Below, piece by piece: positions 17,610 to 26,945 of a stretch of 64,000 bases of DNA. Origin of the DNA: Polynucleobacter brandtiae (GTDB lineage Bacteria > Pseudomonadota > Gammaproteobacteria > Burkholderiales > Burkholderiaceae); NCBI RefSeq assembly GCF_002797575.1, contig NZ_PGTX01000001.1:620001-684000 (forward strand), read 5' to 3'. The notes under the pieces were generated by a model, which made no database searches, was not told the origin of the DNA, and was given only the letters and a program-made list of their open reading frames with translations. The translations under genes and the position numbers were made by a program. Every line of letters starts with the position of its first letter. Within the stretch, counting starts at the first letter, position 1.

Positions 17610-17673
17610 TTTATGCAAAGCAATCGATATAAACAACCCTTCTTAAAAAGAGGATGTAACACTGGGATGCTAA

Positions 17674-18864
17674 TTACTTAGTCGCTAAGCGCCATAGTGA
17701 AGTTACTTCAGCCGCTCTAGCAGCATGGAGCCGATCAGTTTCATCGAATACTTTCTGATGTTTTGCCTTTGTGTCACTCCTACTAAGTACTTTTAATCCT
17801 GCCTGCTCAATCCACTCCAATAGCTCTGCTCGAGTCCTCAACCCTAGATGCTCAGCAAGGTCGGACAAAATCAGCCAACCCTCACCCCCGGGGAATAGAT
17901 GCTCTTTTAATCCATTAATGAAACCCTTAAGCATCTGACTTCCAGGATCATAGATAGAACGCTCTAAGGTGGAGCTAGGTCGGGCTGGTAACCATGGGGG
18001 GTTACATACAATTAATGAGGCTCTTCCCTCAGGAAATAAATCGGCCTTAACAACGTTGACTTGATTTGCTAAATTCAAGCGCTCAATATTCTCTTTAGCA
18101 CAGGCTAGCGCGCGATCATCCAAATCTGTAGCAATAATTTTTTGCAATCCACGCATATTTAAAATGATGGATAAAACCCCGCTACCAACACCAATGTCAA
18201 AAGCAATCGATTCCACATCAAGTGCTTTAGGTAAGGGTGCATCACAAACCAATTCAATATACTCGCCACGAATGGGAGAAAAAACACCATAGTGGGGATA
18301 AACAAAAACTGCCTCACCATTTTCATCGGCAAGGACAGGCAAACCATTTTTGCGCCATTCATAAGCACTGATTACTCCCAAGAGCTCTCGCAAGGAAATA
18401 ACATACGCCTGAGCAGAAGCGCCATACGCCTCAAGACATGCCTGAGTTACGACCGGCGCCCGCCTCAAAGGGATCGTGTGCTCAGAAGTACATTCAATCA
18501 ATATCATCCCCAAAATGCGAGCACGCTGGGATTGCGTAAGGCGATGTAAATTGAAGGTGTCGAGGGCAAACTGTTGAGCAGTCTTCTCAACATTGGCGAC
18601 AATACTCTTATCTGCTCGCTTTGATTTTTTTGAAGGCCTATCAACGCGTCTTACTAACGCTTGTAGTAGCTGACGGGCATTTTGAAAATCACCCCGCCAC
18701 AAGATCGCAGTACCCTCACAAGCTAGGCGATAGGCAATATCTGCAGTTAGCGTGTCATCCCCAAGAACTACTTTTTTATGGGGTGCTATGCCATTTTCAG
18801 AATGCCAAAGAGCTGTCTGTATTTGGTCGCCCTCTTCCCATTGGATAGAAGCATCTTTAGTCAT
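17674..18864 (-). CDS. Class I SAM-dependent methyltransferase
   Basis: A 396-aa protein with an N-terminal region of unknown role. The Rossmann methyltransferase core starts near residue 225: SIAFDIGVGSGVLSIIL (motif I), KIIATDLDDRALACAKENI (motif II), and the catalytic-type LIVCNPPWLPARP (motif IV). An NPPW motif indicates N-methylation of a planar amide or base, as in PrmC, RlmG and related RNA or protein modifiers. The large N-terminal part resembles that of RlmG-like or PrmC-like proteins only loosely. It is three bases downstream of the AhpD-like gene and probably cotranscribed. Confidence 0.8.
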   Translation of the reverse strand: MTKDASIQWEEGDQIQTALWHSENGIAPHKKVVLGDDTLTADIAYRLACEGTAILWRGDFQNARQLLQALVRRVDRPSKKSKRADKSIVANVEKTAQQFALDTFNLHRLTQSQRARILGMILIECTSEHTIPLRRAPVVTQACLEAYGASAQAYVISLRELLGVISAYEWRKNGLPVLADENGEAVFVYPHYGVFSPIRGEYIELVCDAPLPKALDVESIAFDIGVGSGVLSIILNMRGLQKIIATDLDDRALACAKENIERLNLANQVNVVKADLFPEGRASLIVCNPPWLPARPSSTLERSIYDPGSQMLKGFINGLKEHLFPGGEGWLILSDLAEHLGLRTRAELLEWIEQAGLKVLSRSDTKAKHQKVFDETDRLHAARAAEVTSLWRLATK

Positions 18865-18867
18865 AAA

Positions 18868-19419
18868 TTATCCAGGAGGGTGATCCTCCGGATTGACATC
18901 TAAGGCAATCAGAAAACGAGAGACCATGTTGTAGGCTGCAATCACGGTTACTAACTCTACTGTATCCGTATTGCCAAGGGTAGCTTGCAGCCTTTTCATT
19001 AAAGCGCTGTCGACTTGAATATTGCGCGTCATCTGAAAAGTTAAGGCTGCAGCATCTTGCTCTATTGGGCTAAAGCATTCCGCTGGAAAGCTAGTCTGTC
19101 CAATAAGGCGCAATGCCTGCACCTGCTCTTCTGTACCACCCGCCTGAATAAATGGTGGCGCATGATGAAAAAACTCATACTCGGCACCGTTTAGTACCGC
19201 AACCCCACACATAGCTAGTTCACGCAACTTAGGATCTAGGGATAGATTGTTGCGAATCTCGCCAATAAAGTGATTCCAGCCTTCGGCAATCGGGGTGCTA
19301 TGTAACAGCATTCGATCTAGATTGATAAATTGCCCACCGCGCCTTTGGCGAATGGCGGAGACTAGTGCAGCAGGTTCTGCCAAATCCATTGGTTGATAAG
19401 GAATTAAACGCTCGTTCAT
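18868..19419 (-). CDS. Carboxymuconolactone decarboxylase (AhpD-like) family protein
   Basis: A 183-aa alpha-helical protein. The CMD core runs around residues 50-120 with LDPKLRELAMCGVAVLNGAEYEFFHHAPPF. The paired CxxC of peroxidase-type AhpD is absent; only a single cysteine lies in the AMCGVA segment. It is therefore more like the decarboxylase or dehalogenase-like branch than AhpD reductase. It is located between a Bug binding protein and a methyltransferase on the same strand, so a role in catabolism of an imported acid is possible. Confidence 0.85.
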   Translation of the reverse strand: MNERLIPYQPMDLAEPAALVSAIRQRRGGQFINLDRMLLHSTPIAEGWNHFIGEIRNNLSLDPKLRELAMCGVAVLNGAEYEFFHHAPPFIQAGGTEEQVQALRLIGQTSFPAECFSPIEQDAAALTFQMTRNIQVDSALMKRLQATLGNTDTVELVTVIAAYNMVSRFLIALDVNPEDHPPG

Positions 19420-19460
19420 ATTTAAATATTTAGTCAGGTGTTAATTAAGGAATGAAGAAA

Positions 19461-20459
19461 TTAAGGGGCTTCTTTAATGTTGTTTTCAATAACAAACTTA
19501 CCCCATATGGCAATCTGCTTGCCAATGAAATCACGTAAGGTCTCTGGGTTTCCAGCAACAATTTCAATTCCCTGTGATTTCAGTTTTTCAGCAACAGAGG
19601 GTGTTTTTAAGGCCTTCGTTACCGCCTGATTCATCGCATTGACAATAGCAGGAGGTGTTTTACCAGGAGCTAAAACTGCCCACCATGCTGGCGCATTAAA
19701 TCCTGGGAAGCCACTCTCAGCGATAGTTGGTACGTTTGGTAAAGCAGCGGATCGCTTACTGGTAGTAATTGCCAAGGGAATGACACCGCCGCTATCAATG
19801 TGAGGCTTGACTAAAAATTCCGAACCAATAGCGAGCTGAACCTGTCCACCTAGAATGTCTTGCATTAGAGGTCCTCCGCCACGATAGGGAATATGGTTCC
19901 AGTCAAATCCTGCTTGTTTTGCCAAACGAGCCATTGCCAAATGTCCAAGACTACCAATACCAATTGAACCGTAGCTAAATTGCTTCCCCGCTTTCGATTG
20001 ATCTACTAGCTGTTTAAAGCTTGTTATGCCAGAACTCTTACTTGCAACAATGACCATAGGCGATGTACCAATTAAGGTTACTGGTGCAATATCTTTAATA
20101 GTGTCGTAAGGAAGCCTATCTTTCAAACTAGGATTTACCCCGTGCGTGTCGAACACTACTGCAAAGGTATAGCCATCTGGATCGGCCCGTGTCATTGCAG
20201 CAGTCCCAATAACACCAGATGCACCACCAATGTTTTCAACAATCACGTTTTGCTTTAATTCTGCCTGCAAGGCTGGGGCTAGCACTCTAGCCACCTGATC
20301 CACAGAGCCGCCCGGGGGGAATACCGCAATTAAACGAATAGGCTTTTGGGTAGGCCAAGTCGCTACTCCAGCACTTTGGGCGCTCACGATTGAGCTAGCA
20401 GCCAACAGAACTGAGCCCAAAATCAAGGCTTTTTTAGCCATCTTTATAAAAATCTGCAT
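19461..20459 (-). CDS. Bug/TctC-family periplasmic binding protein
   Basis: A 332-aa solute receptor. The chosen ATG at 20459 has an AGGAG site nine bases upstream; the ATG at 20468 overlaps that site. A signal peptide ends IVSAQS. Motifs are WPTQKPIRLIAVFPPGGSVDQVARVL, GGASGVIGTAAM, DGYTFAVV, YGSIGIGSLGHLAMARL and FNAPAWWAVLAPGKTPPAIV. It likely captures an aromatic or aliphatic carboxylate. First gene of a minus-strand run with the AhpD-like and methyltransferase genes; no membrane permease is linked. Confidence 0.92.
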   Translation of the reverse strand: MQIFIKMAKKALILGSVLLAASSIVSAQSAGVATWPTQKPIRLIAVFPPGGSVDQVARVLAPALQAELKQNVIVENIGGASGVIGTAAMTRADPDGYTFAVVFDTHGVNPSLKDRLPYDTIKDIAPVTLIGTSPMVIVASKSSGITSFKQLVDQSKAGKQFSYGSIGIGSLGHLAMARLAKQAGFDWNHIPYRGGGPLMQDILGGQVQLAIGSEFLVKPHIDSGGVIPLAITTSKRSAALPNVPTIAESGFPGFNAPAWWAVLAPGKTPPAIVNAMNQAVTKALKTPSVAEKLKSQGIEIVAGNPETLRDFIGKQIAIWGKFVIENNIKEAP

Positions 20460-20550
20460 TGCCCGCATCTCCTTCAGTTAAGTGCCCAAGATTACCACCC
20501 TCGCAGCCATCCTGTTCGATAATGGCGGTTGGAGTCAAAATAAAACAATC

Positions 20551-21318
20551 ATGAAACCCATCCTGAACATTGCAGCCTATTTATTTGTGAGCCTAGATGG
20601 ATTGACGGAGCTACGCAGTGCAATACTTGCCGAGTGCAATTCCCGCCAAATTAAAGGCACCATCTTATTAACTGGGGAAGGAATCAACCTGTTTTTGGCT
20701 GGCAAAGAGCTTGAATTGCATAATTTTTTAGATTGGCTAAAGACAGACGCCCGCTTTAGCGCTTTGCAGACTAAGGATAGCTGGTCTGAAGAGCAGCCGT
20801 TTAAAAAGATGCTCGTCAAAATAAAGAATGAGATTATTCGCATGAATCACCCCACGATTCGTCCTGAAGAAGGTAGAGCTAATTTCATTACACCCCAAAA
20901 ATTACGAGAATGGCTTGATCGGGGAACTGATGATTTGGGACGCCCAGTGGTAATGATTGATACCCGTAATGCATTTGAGGTGGAATACGGCACCTTTGAG
21001 AATGCACTGCATTTCAACATTAGTAAATTTACAGAGTTTCCCCAAGCAATCACGGCTCAAAAAGAGGCTTTATCCGACAAAACATTAGTGAGCTTTTGCA
21101 CCGGGGGAATACGCTGTGAAAAATCAGGCCTCTATATGCGCGAGATTGGGATGCAACATAGTTACCAATTAGAAGGTGGCATCTTAAAGTATTTCGAGGA
21201 AGTGGGCTCTGCACACTACAGCGGTACCTGTTTTGTTTTTGATGAACGAGAGTCACTGGAGCCCAATTTAAAATCGATCCCGATTGAACAGTCCATTCGA
21301 AAAAAATTAAAGTCCTAA
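20551..21318 (+). CDS. trhO: tRNA uridine-34 hydroxylase, rhodanese family
   Basis: A 255-aa YceA/TrhO-type protein that adds a 5-hydroxyl to wobble uridine of tRNAs. An N-terminal acylphosphatase-like domain (NIAAYLFVSLDGL, ILLTGEGINLFLAG) is followed by a rhodanese domain with DTRNAFEVEYGTFENALH. The active-site loop is CTGGIRCEKSGLYM, characteristic of the family. The frame is open from 20482, but the ATG at 20551 fits the family N-terminus. The cysteine-rich C-terminal extension of the longer E. coli protein is missing, as in short family members. Confidence 0.9.
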   Translation: MKPILNIAAYLFVSLDGLTELRSAILAECNSRQIKGTILLTGEGINLFLAGKELELHNFLDWLKTDARFSALQTKDSWSEEQPFKKMLVKIKNEIIRMNHPTIRPEEGRANFITPQKLREWLDRGTDDLGRPVVMIDTRNAFEVEYGTFENALHFNISKFTEFPQAITAQKEALSDKTLVSFCTGGIRCEKSGLYMREIGMQHSYQLEGGILKYFEEVGSAHYSGTCFVFDERESLEPNLKSIPIEQSIRKKLKS

Positions 21319-21434
21319 AACAGCAAAGCAAGTCTTAAATTAAGAAGCTTTTTATGCCGCAAGAAAATGTAGCAACAGGAGTAGAATTTGCTTCACAATT
21401 AAAAAAATAGTACCAATACACCAAGGCTCGAGAC

Positions 21435-22436
21435 ATGCCCAATCACCCCCATCGGATAACACCCTCTTCAATACTCCACGCTATTTTTATAAGCCTAGGC
21501 TTCATTAGCCTGGGGGCAACTGCGCAGACTGCTCCTGTAGCGTATCCCATAAAGCCAATCAAGCTGATTGCTCCTGTAGCTGCTGGTGGAGGCCTCGATA
21601 ATCTCGCACGTGCTGTAGCAGAAAAACTATCACGCTCGCTTGGGCAAACTGTTGTAGTAGAAAATATTGGCGGTGGTGGTGGCACGATTGCCTCACAAGC
21701 CGCGGCAAAAGCACCAGCCGATGGATATACTCTGATGGTTGCCTATGTCGGAAGTCACGGGACCAATCCCGCCGTCCGAAAGCTGCCTTACGATGCCATT
21801 AAAGACTTTAGCCCAATCGGAATGATTGGTGCGACGCCGAATGTAATCATCATTAATCCCGAGCTACCGGTTAAGAATTTCAAAGAATTTGTTGATTACG
21901 CCAAAAAAAATCCTGCTAAATTAAGCTATGGTTCTGCTGGTCCTGGAACACTCACCCATCTTGGAGTAGAGCAACTCAAAATTGCCACTGGCATTTTTAT
22001 GGTACATGTTCCATATCGTGGGGTAGGGCCAGCCTACACTGACCTTCTGGCAGGACAGACCCAAGCCATGTTTCCAACGCTATTTGCAGCACTCCCTTAC
22101 ATTAATTCCAATCGCGTAATAGGTCTAGCCCTAACAGGATCAAAACGTAGCCCTGCGGCACCCAGCATTCCAACATTTAAGGAGCTAGGCTATAACGGCT
22201 TTGATGGTCAGCAGTGGTATGGCATCGTGGGTCCAGCCAACTTGCCGCCCGCTATTGTTGCCAAACTCAACGCTGAGCTCAATAAAGTACTTGCTCTTCC
22301 AGATTTCTCAGAAAAAATGACCAATGAGGCCATGACGCTCATGCCGATGACGCCGCCACAATTTGCAAATTACATTAAAGAAGATATCGCACGATGGGCA
22401 AAAGTAGCTAAAGACCGTCACATTGAAATTGATTAA
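21435..22436 (+). CDS. Bug/TctC-family periplasmic binding protein
   Basis: A 333-aa receptor with a signal peptide ending LGATAQ. Motifs are YPIKPIKLIAPVAAGGGLDNLARAV, NIGGGGGTIASQAAAKAPADGYTL, LSYGSAGPGTLTHLGVEQL and FDGQQWYGIVGPANLPPAIV. It begins a plus-strand series with MmgE/PrpD, a 2-hydroxyacid dehydrogenase, two chromate-transporter halves and another Bug gene. The series as a whole suggests uptake and processing of a tricarboxylate or hydroxy acid. The ligand is not predictable. Confidence 0.92.
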   Translation: MPNHPHRITPSSILHAIFISLGFISLGATAQTAPVAYPIKPIKLIAPVAAGGGLDNLARAVAEKLSRSLGQTVVVENIGGGGGTIASQAAAKAPADGYTLMVAYVGSHGTNPAVRKLPYDAIKDFSPIGMIGATPNVIIINPELPVKNFKEFVDYAKKNPAKLSYGSAGPGTLTHLGVEQLKIATGIFMVHVPYRGVGPAYTDLLAGQTQAMFPTLFAALPYINSNRVIGLALTGSKRSPAAPSIPTFKELGYNGFDGQQWYGIVGPANLPPAIVAKLNAELNKVLALPDFSEKMTNEAMTLMPMTPPQFANYIKEDIARWAKVAKDRHIEID

Positions 22437-22484
22437 TAACCCACTCTATTTTTAATAACTACCTCCATCGCTAACAGGAAAAAT

Positions 22485-23858
22485 ATGTCTCAAGTAATCG
22501 CAACTGCTGCTGATTTAAACGCTCCACCAGTCACTAAAATTCTCGCTGAATTTGTAACATCACACCCCAGTCAAGGCTGGACAGCAGAAGTTGATCATGA
22601 GGCACATCGCACCTTTTTGAATTGGTTAGGCTGCGCTATTGGCGCAACTCAGCATGAGAGTGTTGAGTCCTCTTTAGCTGCCATTCGTGAATTCCAGCCA
22701 GCCCCGCAGGCTAGTATTTTGGGTCGCAAAGAGAAGGTAGATATGGGTGGTGCAGCCCTAGTTAACGGCATCAGCTCACATACCTTTGACTTTGACGATA
22801 CCCATCTCAAAACGGTCATTCATCCTGCTGGTCCAGTGGCATCGGCAATATTGGCGCTCGGGGAACATATTAATGTGAATGGCCGCCAACTGATTGACTC
22901 CCTTGTTTTGGGGATTGATGTAGCCTGTCGTGTTGGTAATGCAATGTATCCGGATCACTATCATCGCGGCTGGCATATTACTGGCTCCACCGGTATGCTG
23001 GGATCAGCAGCGGCTTGCTCTCGATTGATGGGTCTTGATCTACATAAAACGACCATGGCATTAGGGATTGCCGCATCTCAGCCAGTAGGTATGCGTGAAC
23101 AGTTTGGCACGATGACTAAGCCATTCCATCCTGGTGGTGCTGCTCGCGCTGGACAGCTGTCCGCTCTATTAGCAAAGCATGGCTTTACAGCAAGCCCAAA
23201 GGCATTGGAAGCTGGGCGTGGTTTTATGCAAACTGTTTCCACTAAGTGTGACTGGGCAGAAATTGACCGTGAACTTGGCACATCATTTGAGATTTCACTC
23301 AATACCTACAAACCATTTGCCTGTGGCATCGTGATTCATCCTGCGATTGATGCTTGCGCTCAGTTACGCGCCCAAGGGGTGAAAGCGGACGATGTCGAGC
23401 GGATTGAACTAAGAGTACATCCATTGGTATTGGAGCTCACTGGCAAGAAAACGCCTAAGGATGGACTTGAAGGGAAGTTCAGTGTCTATCACGGCTGTGC
23501 GGTTGGATTAATTTTTGGTCAAGCTGGCGAAGGTGAGTATGCAGATGACATTGTGAATCGTGCCGATGTCATTGCTTTGCGAGCCAAAGTAAATGCGACA
23601 ACCGATACTTCTATCAGTGAAGCATCTGTAGACGTAAAAGCAATTATGAAGGATGGTAAAGAGGTTCATATTTTCGTGAAAAATGCGATCGGGTCGGTAG
23701 AAAACCCAATGAGTGATGCCCAGCTTGAACAAAAGTTCACCACCTTGACTGAGCCCGTGATTGGCAAAGAAAAAACCCGTCAACTGATTGCCGCTCTCTG
23801 GCAATTGGGTAGCGCCTCTGATTTAAGGCAAATCTTGCAACTCTCCACACCTGATTAA
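22485..23858 (+). CDS. MmgE/PrpD-family protein
   Basis: A 457-aa member of the family containing 2-methylcitrate dehydratase and cis-aconitate decarboxylase. Characteristic stretches are FLNWLGCAIGATQHESVE, SHTFDFDDTHLKTVIHPAGPVASAILAL, GWHITGSTGMLGSAAA, and a late KPFACGIVIHPAIDACAQL. Iron-sulfur cysteines are not expected. It lies between a Bug receptor and a 2-hydroxyacid dehydrogenase, unlike prp operons (no prpB or prpC nearby). It therefore probably acts on another hydroxy acid; iminodisuccinate epimerase-like activity is also known in the family. Confidence 0.88.
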   Translation: MSQVIATAADLNAPPVTKILAEFVTSHPSQGWTAEVDHEAHRTFLNWLGCAIGATQHESVESSLAAIREFQPAPQASILGRKEKVDMGGAALVNGISSHTFDFDDTHLKTVIHPAGPVASAILALGEHINVNGRQLIDSLVLGIDVACRVGNAMYPDHYHRGWHITGSTGMLGSAAACSRLMGLDLHKTTMALGIAASQPVGMREQFGTMTKPFHPGGAARAGQLSALLAKHGFTASPKALEAGRGFMQTVSTKCDWAEIDRELGTSFEISLNTYKPFACGIVIHPAIDACAQLRAQGVKADDVERIELRVHPLVLELTGKKTPKDGLEGKFSVYHGCAVGLIFGQAGEGEYADDIVNRADVIALRAKVNATTDTSISEASVDVKAIMKDGKEVHIFVKNAIGSVENPMSDAQLEQKFTTLTEPVIGKEKTRQLIAALWQLGSASDLRQILQLSTPD

Positions 23859-23887
23859 TTCACTATATAACCATACAGAACTGGCCT

Positions 23888-24862
23888 ATGTCTTCACTAC
23901 CTAATATCGTCATCCTTGGAGACTATGAACGTGCTTTACGTCGCTTCTCGCAATGGGAAACGTTAGATCAAAAATCTAACCTAACCATCCATCATGAACC
24001 GTTACGCGACGAAGCTTTGTATGAAGCGGTTAAGGAAGCTGATGCTATTGCTATCGTTCGGGATCGCTCTCCTTTTGATGAGGCAATGATTGCCCGATTA
24101 CCAAGGCTCAAATTCCTGATGTTTACTGGTGAACGTAACGGCACGCTCGATGCTGCAGCACTTGTCTCCAGAAATATTCCGATGGCATGCACACCAGGCG
24201 GCCCGTCAAAAGAAACTACGGCTGAGCTTACTTGGGCCTTAATTTTGGCTGCCTCCAAGAATTTAATCAACCAAACATCGCTGATTGGAAATGGTGGTTG
24301 GCGTAATGAATTATCAGTACTGCCGATGCTGTCAGGGCAGCGTCTTGGCATCATGGGCTTGGGCGCTATCGGTAGCAAAGTAGCCAGAGTAGGTCATGCT
24401 TTCGGAATGGAGGTAGTAACCTGGAGCCCGCGCATGACTCCTGAGCGTGCTGCCGCTCAAAATGCTATCTCTGTTAGCTTAGATGAATTACTAAGTACCT
24501 CCAAAGTAGTCACCCTCCATTTAGTCGCGGGGCCCGGAACTAAAGGCATTATCAGTGCCGATCAATTGGCTTTGATGCGCCCAGATTCCATTCTAGTCAA
24601 CACTTCAAGATCGGCGCTGATCAATATGTCAGACTTAAGCATTGCACTGCAAAAGGGCTCTCCTGCCAAAGCTGCAGTAGATGTATTTGACGTTGAGCCT
24701 CTGCCGGCTAACGACCCCTTGCGCAATATGCCTCATTTATTAGTCACGCCACACCTCGGCTTTATTGCAGAGCCTATTTTTGAAGCATTCTCTCAAGGCA
24801 TCACCCAGACCCTAAATGCCTGGCTCGAACAAAAACCCGTTCCACATCCTTTCAAACCCTAA
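23888..24862 (+). CDS. D-isomer-specific 2-hydroxyacid dehydrogenase
   Basis: A 324-aa NAD-dependent dehydrogenase. The nucleotide-binding motif is LGIMGLGAIGSKVAR (about residues 152-166). The catalytic arginine is in LVNTSRSALI, a glutamate in VDVFDVEPLP, and the histidine in LLVTPHLGF. The N-terminal FTGERNGTLDAAAL replaces the usual G(V)GxDNID pattern. Substrate could be a phosphoglycerate-like or hydroxy dicarboxylate; context suggests the product of the MmgE/PrpD step. It is 29 nt downstream of that gene. Confidence 0.9.
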   Translation: MSSLPNIVILGDYERALRRFSQWETLDQKSNLTIHHEPLRDEALYEAVKEADAIAIVRDRSPFDEAMIARLPRLKFLMFTGERNGTLDAAALVSRNIPMACTPGGPSKETTAELTWALILAASKNLINQTSLIGNGGWRNELSVLPMLSGQRLGIMGLGAIGSKVARVGHAFGMEVVTWSPRMTPERAAAQNAISVSLDELLSTSKVVTLHLVAGPGTKGIISADQLALMRPDSILVNTSRSALINMSDLSIALQKGSPAKAAVDVFDVEPLPANDPLRNMPHLLVTPHLGFIAEPIFEAFSQGITQTLNAWLEQKPVPHPFKP

Positions 24863-24881
24863 TTAATTAGTCTTCTCATTT

Positions 24882-25418
24882 TTGAAAACACTCACCCCCG
24901 CCCAACTGTTTATTAGTTTTAGTAAGATCGGCATGTCTGGTTTTGGCGGGGTTCTTCCTTGGGCGCGGCGAACCCTAGTGGAGCAAGATCAGATTCTGAG
25001 CTCAGAAGAGTTCAGCGCCATTCTTGGGATATGCCAAATTGTTCCCGGCCCCAACATTGTTAATCTGGCTGTCTGTGTTGGATCCCGCTTTGCTGGAGCT
25101 AAAGGTGCACTCGCAGCAGTATTAGGGTTAACTTTGGGTCCAGTTTGTTTAGTGCTACTTCTGGCCCTGCTCTACGAGCATTACAGCTACCTAGATTCTG
25201 TAAAAGGCGTTCTGCGTGGTATTTCTGCTGTAGGCGTAGGTTTAATTGCCTCTACAGGACTAAAGATGTTGCGTGATGAGTTGCAATATCCCGCCATGTT
25301 GTTAGTGGTGGCTATCACTGTGATCGCAGCAAGCTATTTTCATCTCGGTCTTGGCTGGGTGGTTCTCATTGCCGCTCCATTGGCTATATTTTTAGCCCAC
25401 AAGAAAGCCTCTAGGTAA
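24882..25418 (+). CDS. Chromate transporter, N-terminal half protein (ChrA/CHR)
   Basis: A 178-aa CHR-domain membrane protein from a TTG start at 24882, without a clear ribosome-binding site. It has several transmembrane helices and the family motifs FGGVLPWARRTLVEQ, and CQIVPGPNIVNLAVCVGSR. Short CHR proteins work as pairs of separate half-transporters, and the second half follows with a TAATG overlap. CHR proteins export chromate or related oxyanions; in this setting, a substrate linked to the organic-acid genes is equally possible. Confidence 0.88.
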   Translation: MKTLTPAQLFISFSKIGMSGFGGVLPWARRTLVEQDQILSSEEFSAILGICQIVPGPNIVNLAVCVGSRFAGAKGALAAVLGLTLGPVCLVLLLALLYEHYSYLDSVKGVLRGISAVGVGLIASTGLKMLRDELQYPAMLLVVAITVIAASYFHLGLGWVVLIAAPLAIFLAHKKASR

Positions 25419-25939
25419 TGGGTATTTTGCTTGGCTTATTTTTCAAGCTCTCCGCTCTTTCTCTAGTTGCCTTTGGGGGGATCAATGCCCTACTTCCAAG
25501 TCTATTAGACTTAACAGTAAATCAAGAACGTTGGGTTGATGTACAAACCTTTGCTGACTATTTTGCTATTGCTCAAGCCGCTCCTGGACCTAACTTCATG
25601 ACAGTCACCCTAATAGGTTGGCATGTTTATGGTGTTCTGGGGGCATTTCTGGCAACTCTTGCGATCGCCTGGCCATCATCAATTTTGATTTATTTTCTTC
25701 AGCGCTTCATCACCAATATGCATGACGAGCATCGAAAGAAAGTCATTCAGTACGGAGCTGCAGCTCTTGCTATTGGACTCGTGCTAACTTCGGCATGGCA
25801 GATTGCCTTACAAATTAACCACACTGATGCCGCCTACATTCTCACCATACTCACCATTGGATTAACCATCTTTACTCGCTGGCACCCCCTCTATTTGATA
25901 GGACTAGGTGCACTTTTAGGACTGTTCGGTTTTATATGA
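25418..25939 (+). CDS. Chromate transporter, C-terminal half protein (ChrA/CHR)
   Basis: A 173-aa second CHR-domain protein. It has the motif AFGGINALLPSLLD, and AQAAPGPNFMTVTLIGWHVYG, in parallel with the preceding half. Its start overlaps the stop of that gene, and its own stop overlaps the start of the next Bug gene (ATGA). The pair is thus translationally coupled on both sides, supporting a heterodimeric transporter expressed with the Bug receptor. Confidence 0.88.
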   Translation: MGILLGLFFKLSALSLVAFGGINALLPSLLDLTVNQERWVDVQTFADYFAIAQAAPGPNFMTVTLIGWHVYGVLGAFLATLAIAWPSSILIYFLQRFITNMHDEHRKKVIQYGAAALAIGLVLTSAWQIALQINHTDAAYILTILTIGLTIFTRWHPLYLIGLGALLGLFGFI

Positions 25940-26910
25940 AAATCTTCCGCCTGTTTTTTATTGCAATCACCGCCTTTACTCTAATGATGTCAAGTGCGGT
26001 CATTTCGCAAACTAACTACCCCAATAAACCAATTAATTTAATCGTGCCTTACGGTGCAGGGGGCAGTGCAGACTCTCGCAGTAGGCAATTAGCCCAGAAA
26101 ATGAGTGTCATTCTCAAGCAGCCAATCATTATTGATAACAAGCCTGGTGCGGGTGGAAACATCGGTACGGAATTTGTTGCTAAGGCTGCTCCTGATGGCT
26201 ATACGATTGGTATGGGTAACTTTGCACCATTAGCAGTGAATAAAACCTTATTTGGTAATTTGCGTTACGACCCAGAAACAGATCTCAGCCCTATTATTCT
26301 GATAGAAAAGGGGCCGCTCATTCTGGTGGTCAACCCCAATTCGCAATACAAAACGATTCAAGATATTGTTGCAGCCGCTAAAGCTAAGCCTGGCACCCTA
26401 ACATTTTCCTCTGGGGGAATTGGTGGAAGCCATCAACTCTCGGCCGAACTCTTTATGCAAAATACAGGCATTCAGATGATCCACGTACCTTATAAAAGTG
26501 GCTCTGCAGGACTAACCGATCTGATGGCCGGCAATGTCGATATGATGTTTGATCAGATGTATTCCGCAGTACCCAGCATTAGGGCTGATAAGCTGCATCC
26601 CATTGCTATCACTAGCAAAAAGAGATCACCCCTCTTTCCGAATCTACCTAGCTTTGCTGAAGCGGGTTTTCCTAAGGTTGAAGTGCTCAATTGGCAAGGC
26701 TTTATCGCACCTGCCAAAACACCAAAGGCCGTTATTGAAAAACTCAATGCCGCTGCCAATGAAGCCTTAAAGGATCCTCAACTGAGAGAGCTAATGCTCT
26801 CTCAAGGCAATGAAATCGGCGGAGGAACCCCTGCCGACTTTGCCGCGTTAATTAAGTCTGAAGCTGCTAAGTGGAGCGCCGTAGTCAAGGTAGGAAATAT
26901 CAAGCCCTAG
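25936..26910 (+). CDS. Bug/TctC-family periplasmic binding protein
   Basis: A 324-aa receptor with a signal peptide (TLMMSSAVISQ). Motifs are YPNKPINLIVPYGAGGSADSRSR, DNKPGAGGNIGTEFVAKAA, DGYTIGMG, FSSGGIGGSHQLSAELF and VEVLNWQGFIAPAKTPKAV. It ends the plus-strand cluster that began with another Bug gene at 21435. Two receptors in one operon suggest two related ligands, or a sensing role in addition to transport. Confidence 0.92.
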   Translation: MKIFRLFFIAITAFTLMMSSAVISQTNYPNKPINLIVPYGAGGSADSRSRQLAQKMSVILKQPIIIDNKPGAGGNIGTEFVAKAAPDGYTIGMGNFAPLAVNKTLFGNLRYDPETDLSPIILIEKGPLILVVNPNSQYKTIQDIVAAAKAKPGTLTFSSGGIGGSHQLSAELFMQNTGIQMIHVPYKSGSAGLTDLMAGNVDMMFDQMYSAVPSIRADKLHPIAITSKKRSPLFPNLPSFAEAGFPKVEVLNWQGFIAPAKTPKAVIEKLNAAANEALKDPQLRELMLSQGNEIGGGTPADFAALIKSEAAKWSAVVKVGNIKP

Positions 26911-26945
26911 CAAATCACTCGTAGCTTGCAGCTACTTCAATACGC

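Noticed and set aside
22485..23858. 2-methylcitrate dehydratase (prpD) of propionate catabolism
   Set aside because: The family fits, but prpB, prpC and related genes are absent and the neighbours are Bug and hydroxyacid dehydrogenase genes, so the specific name is not supported.
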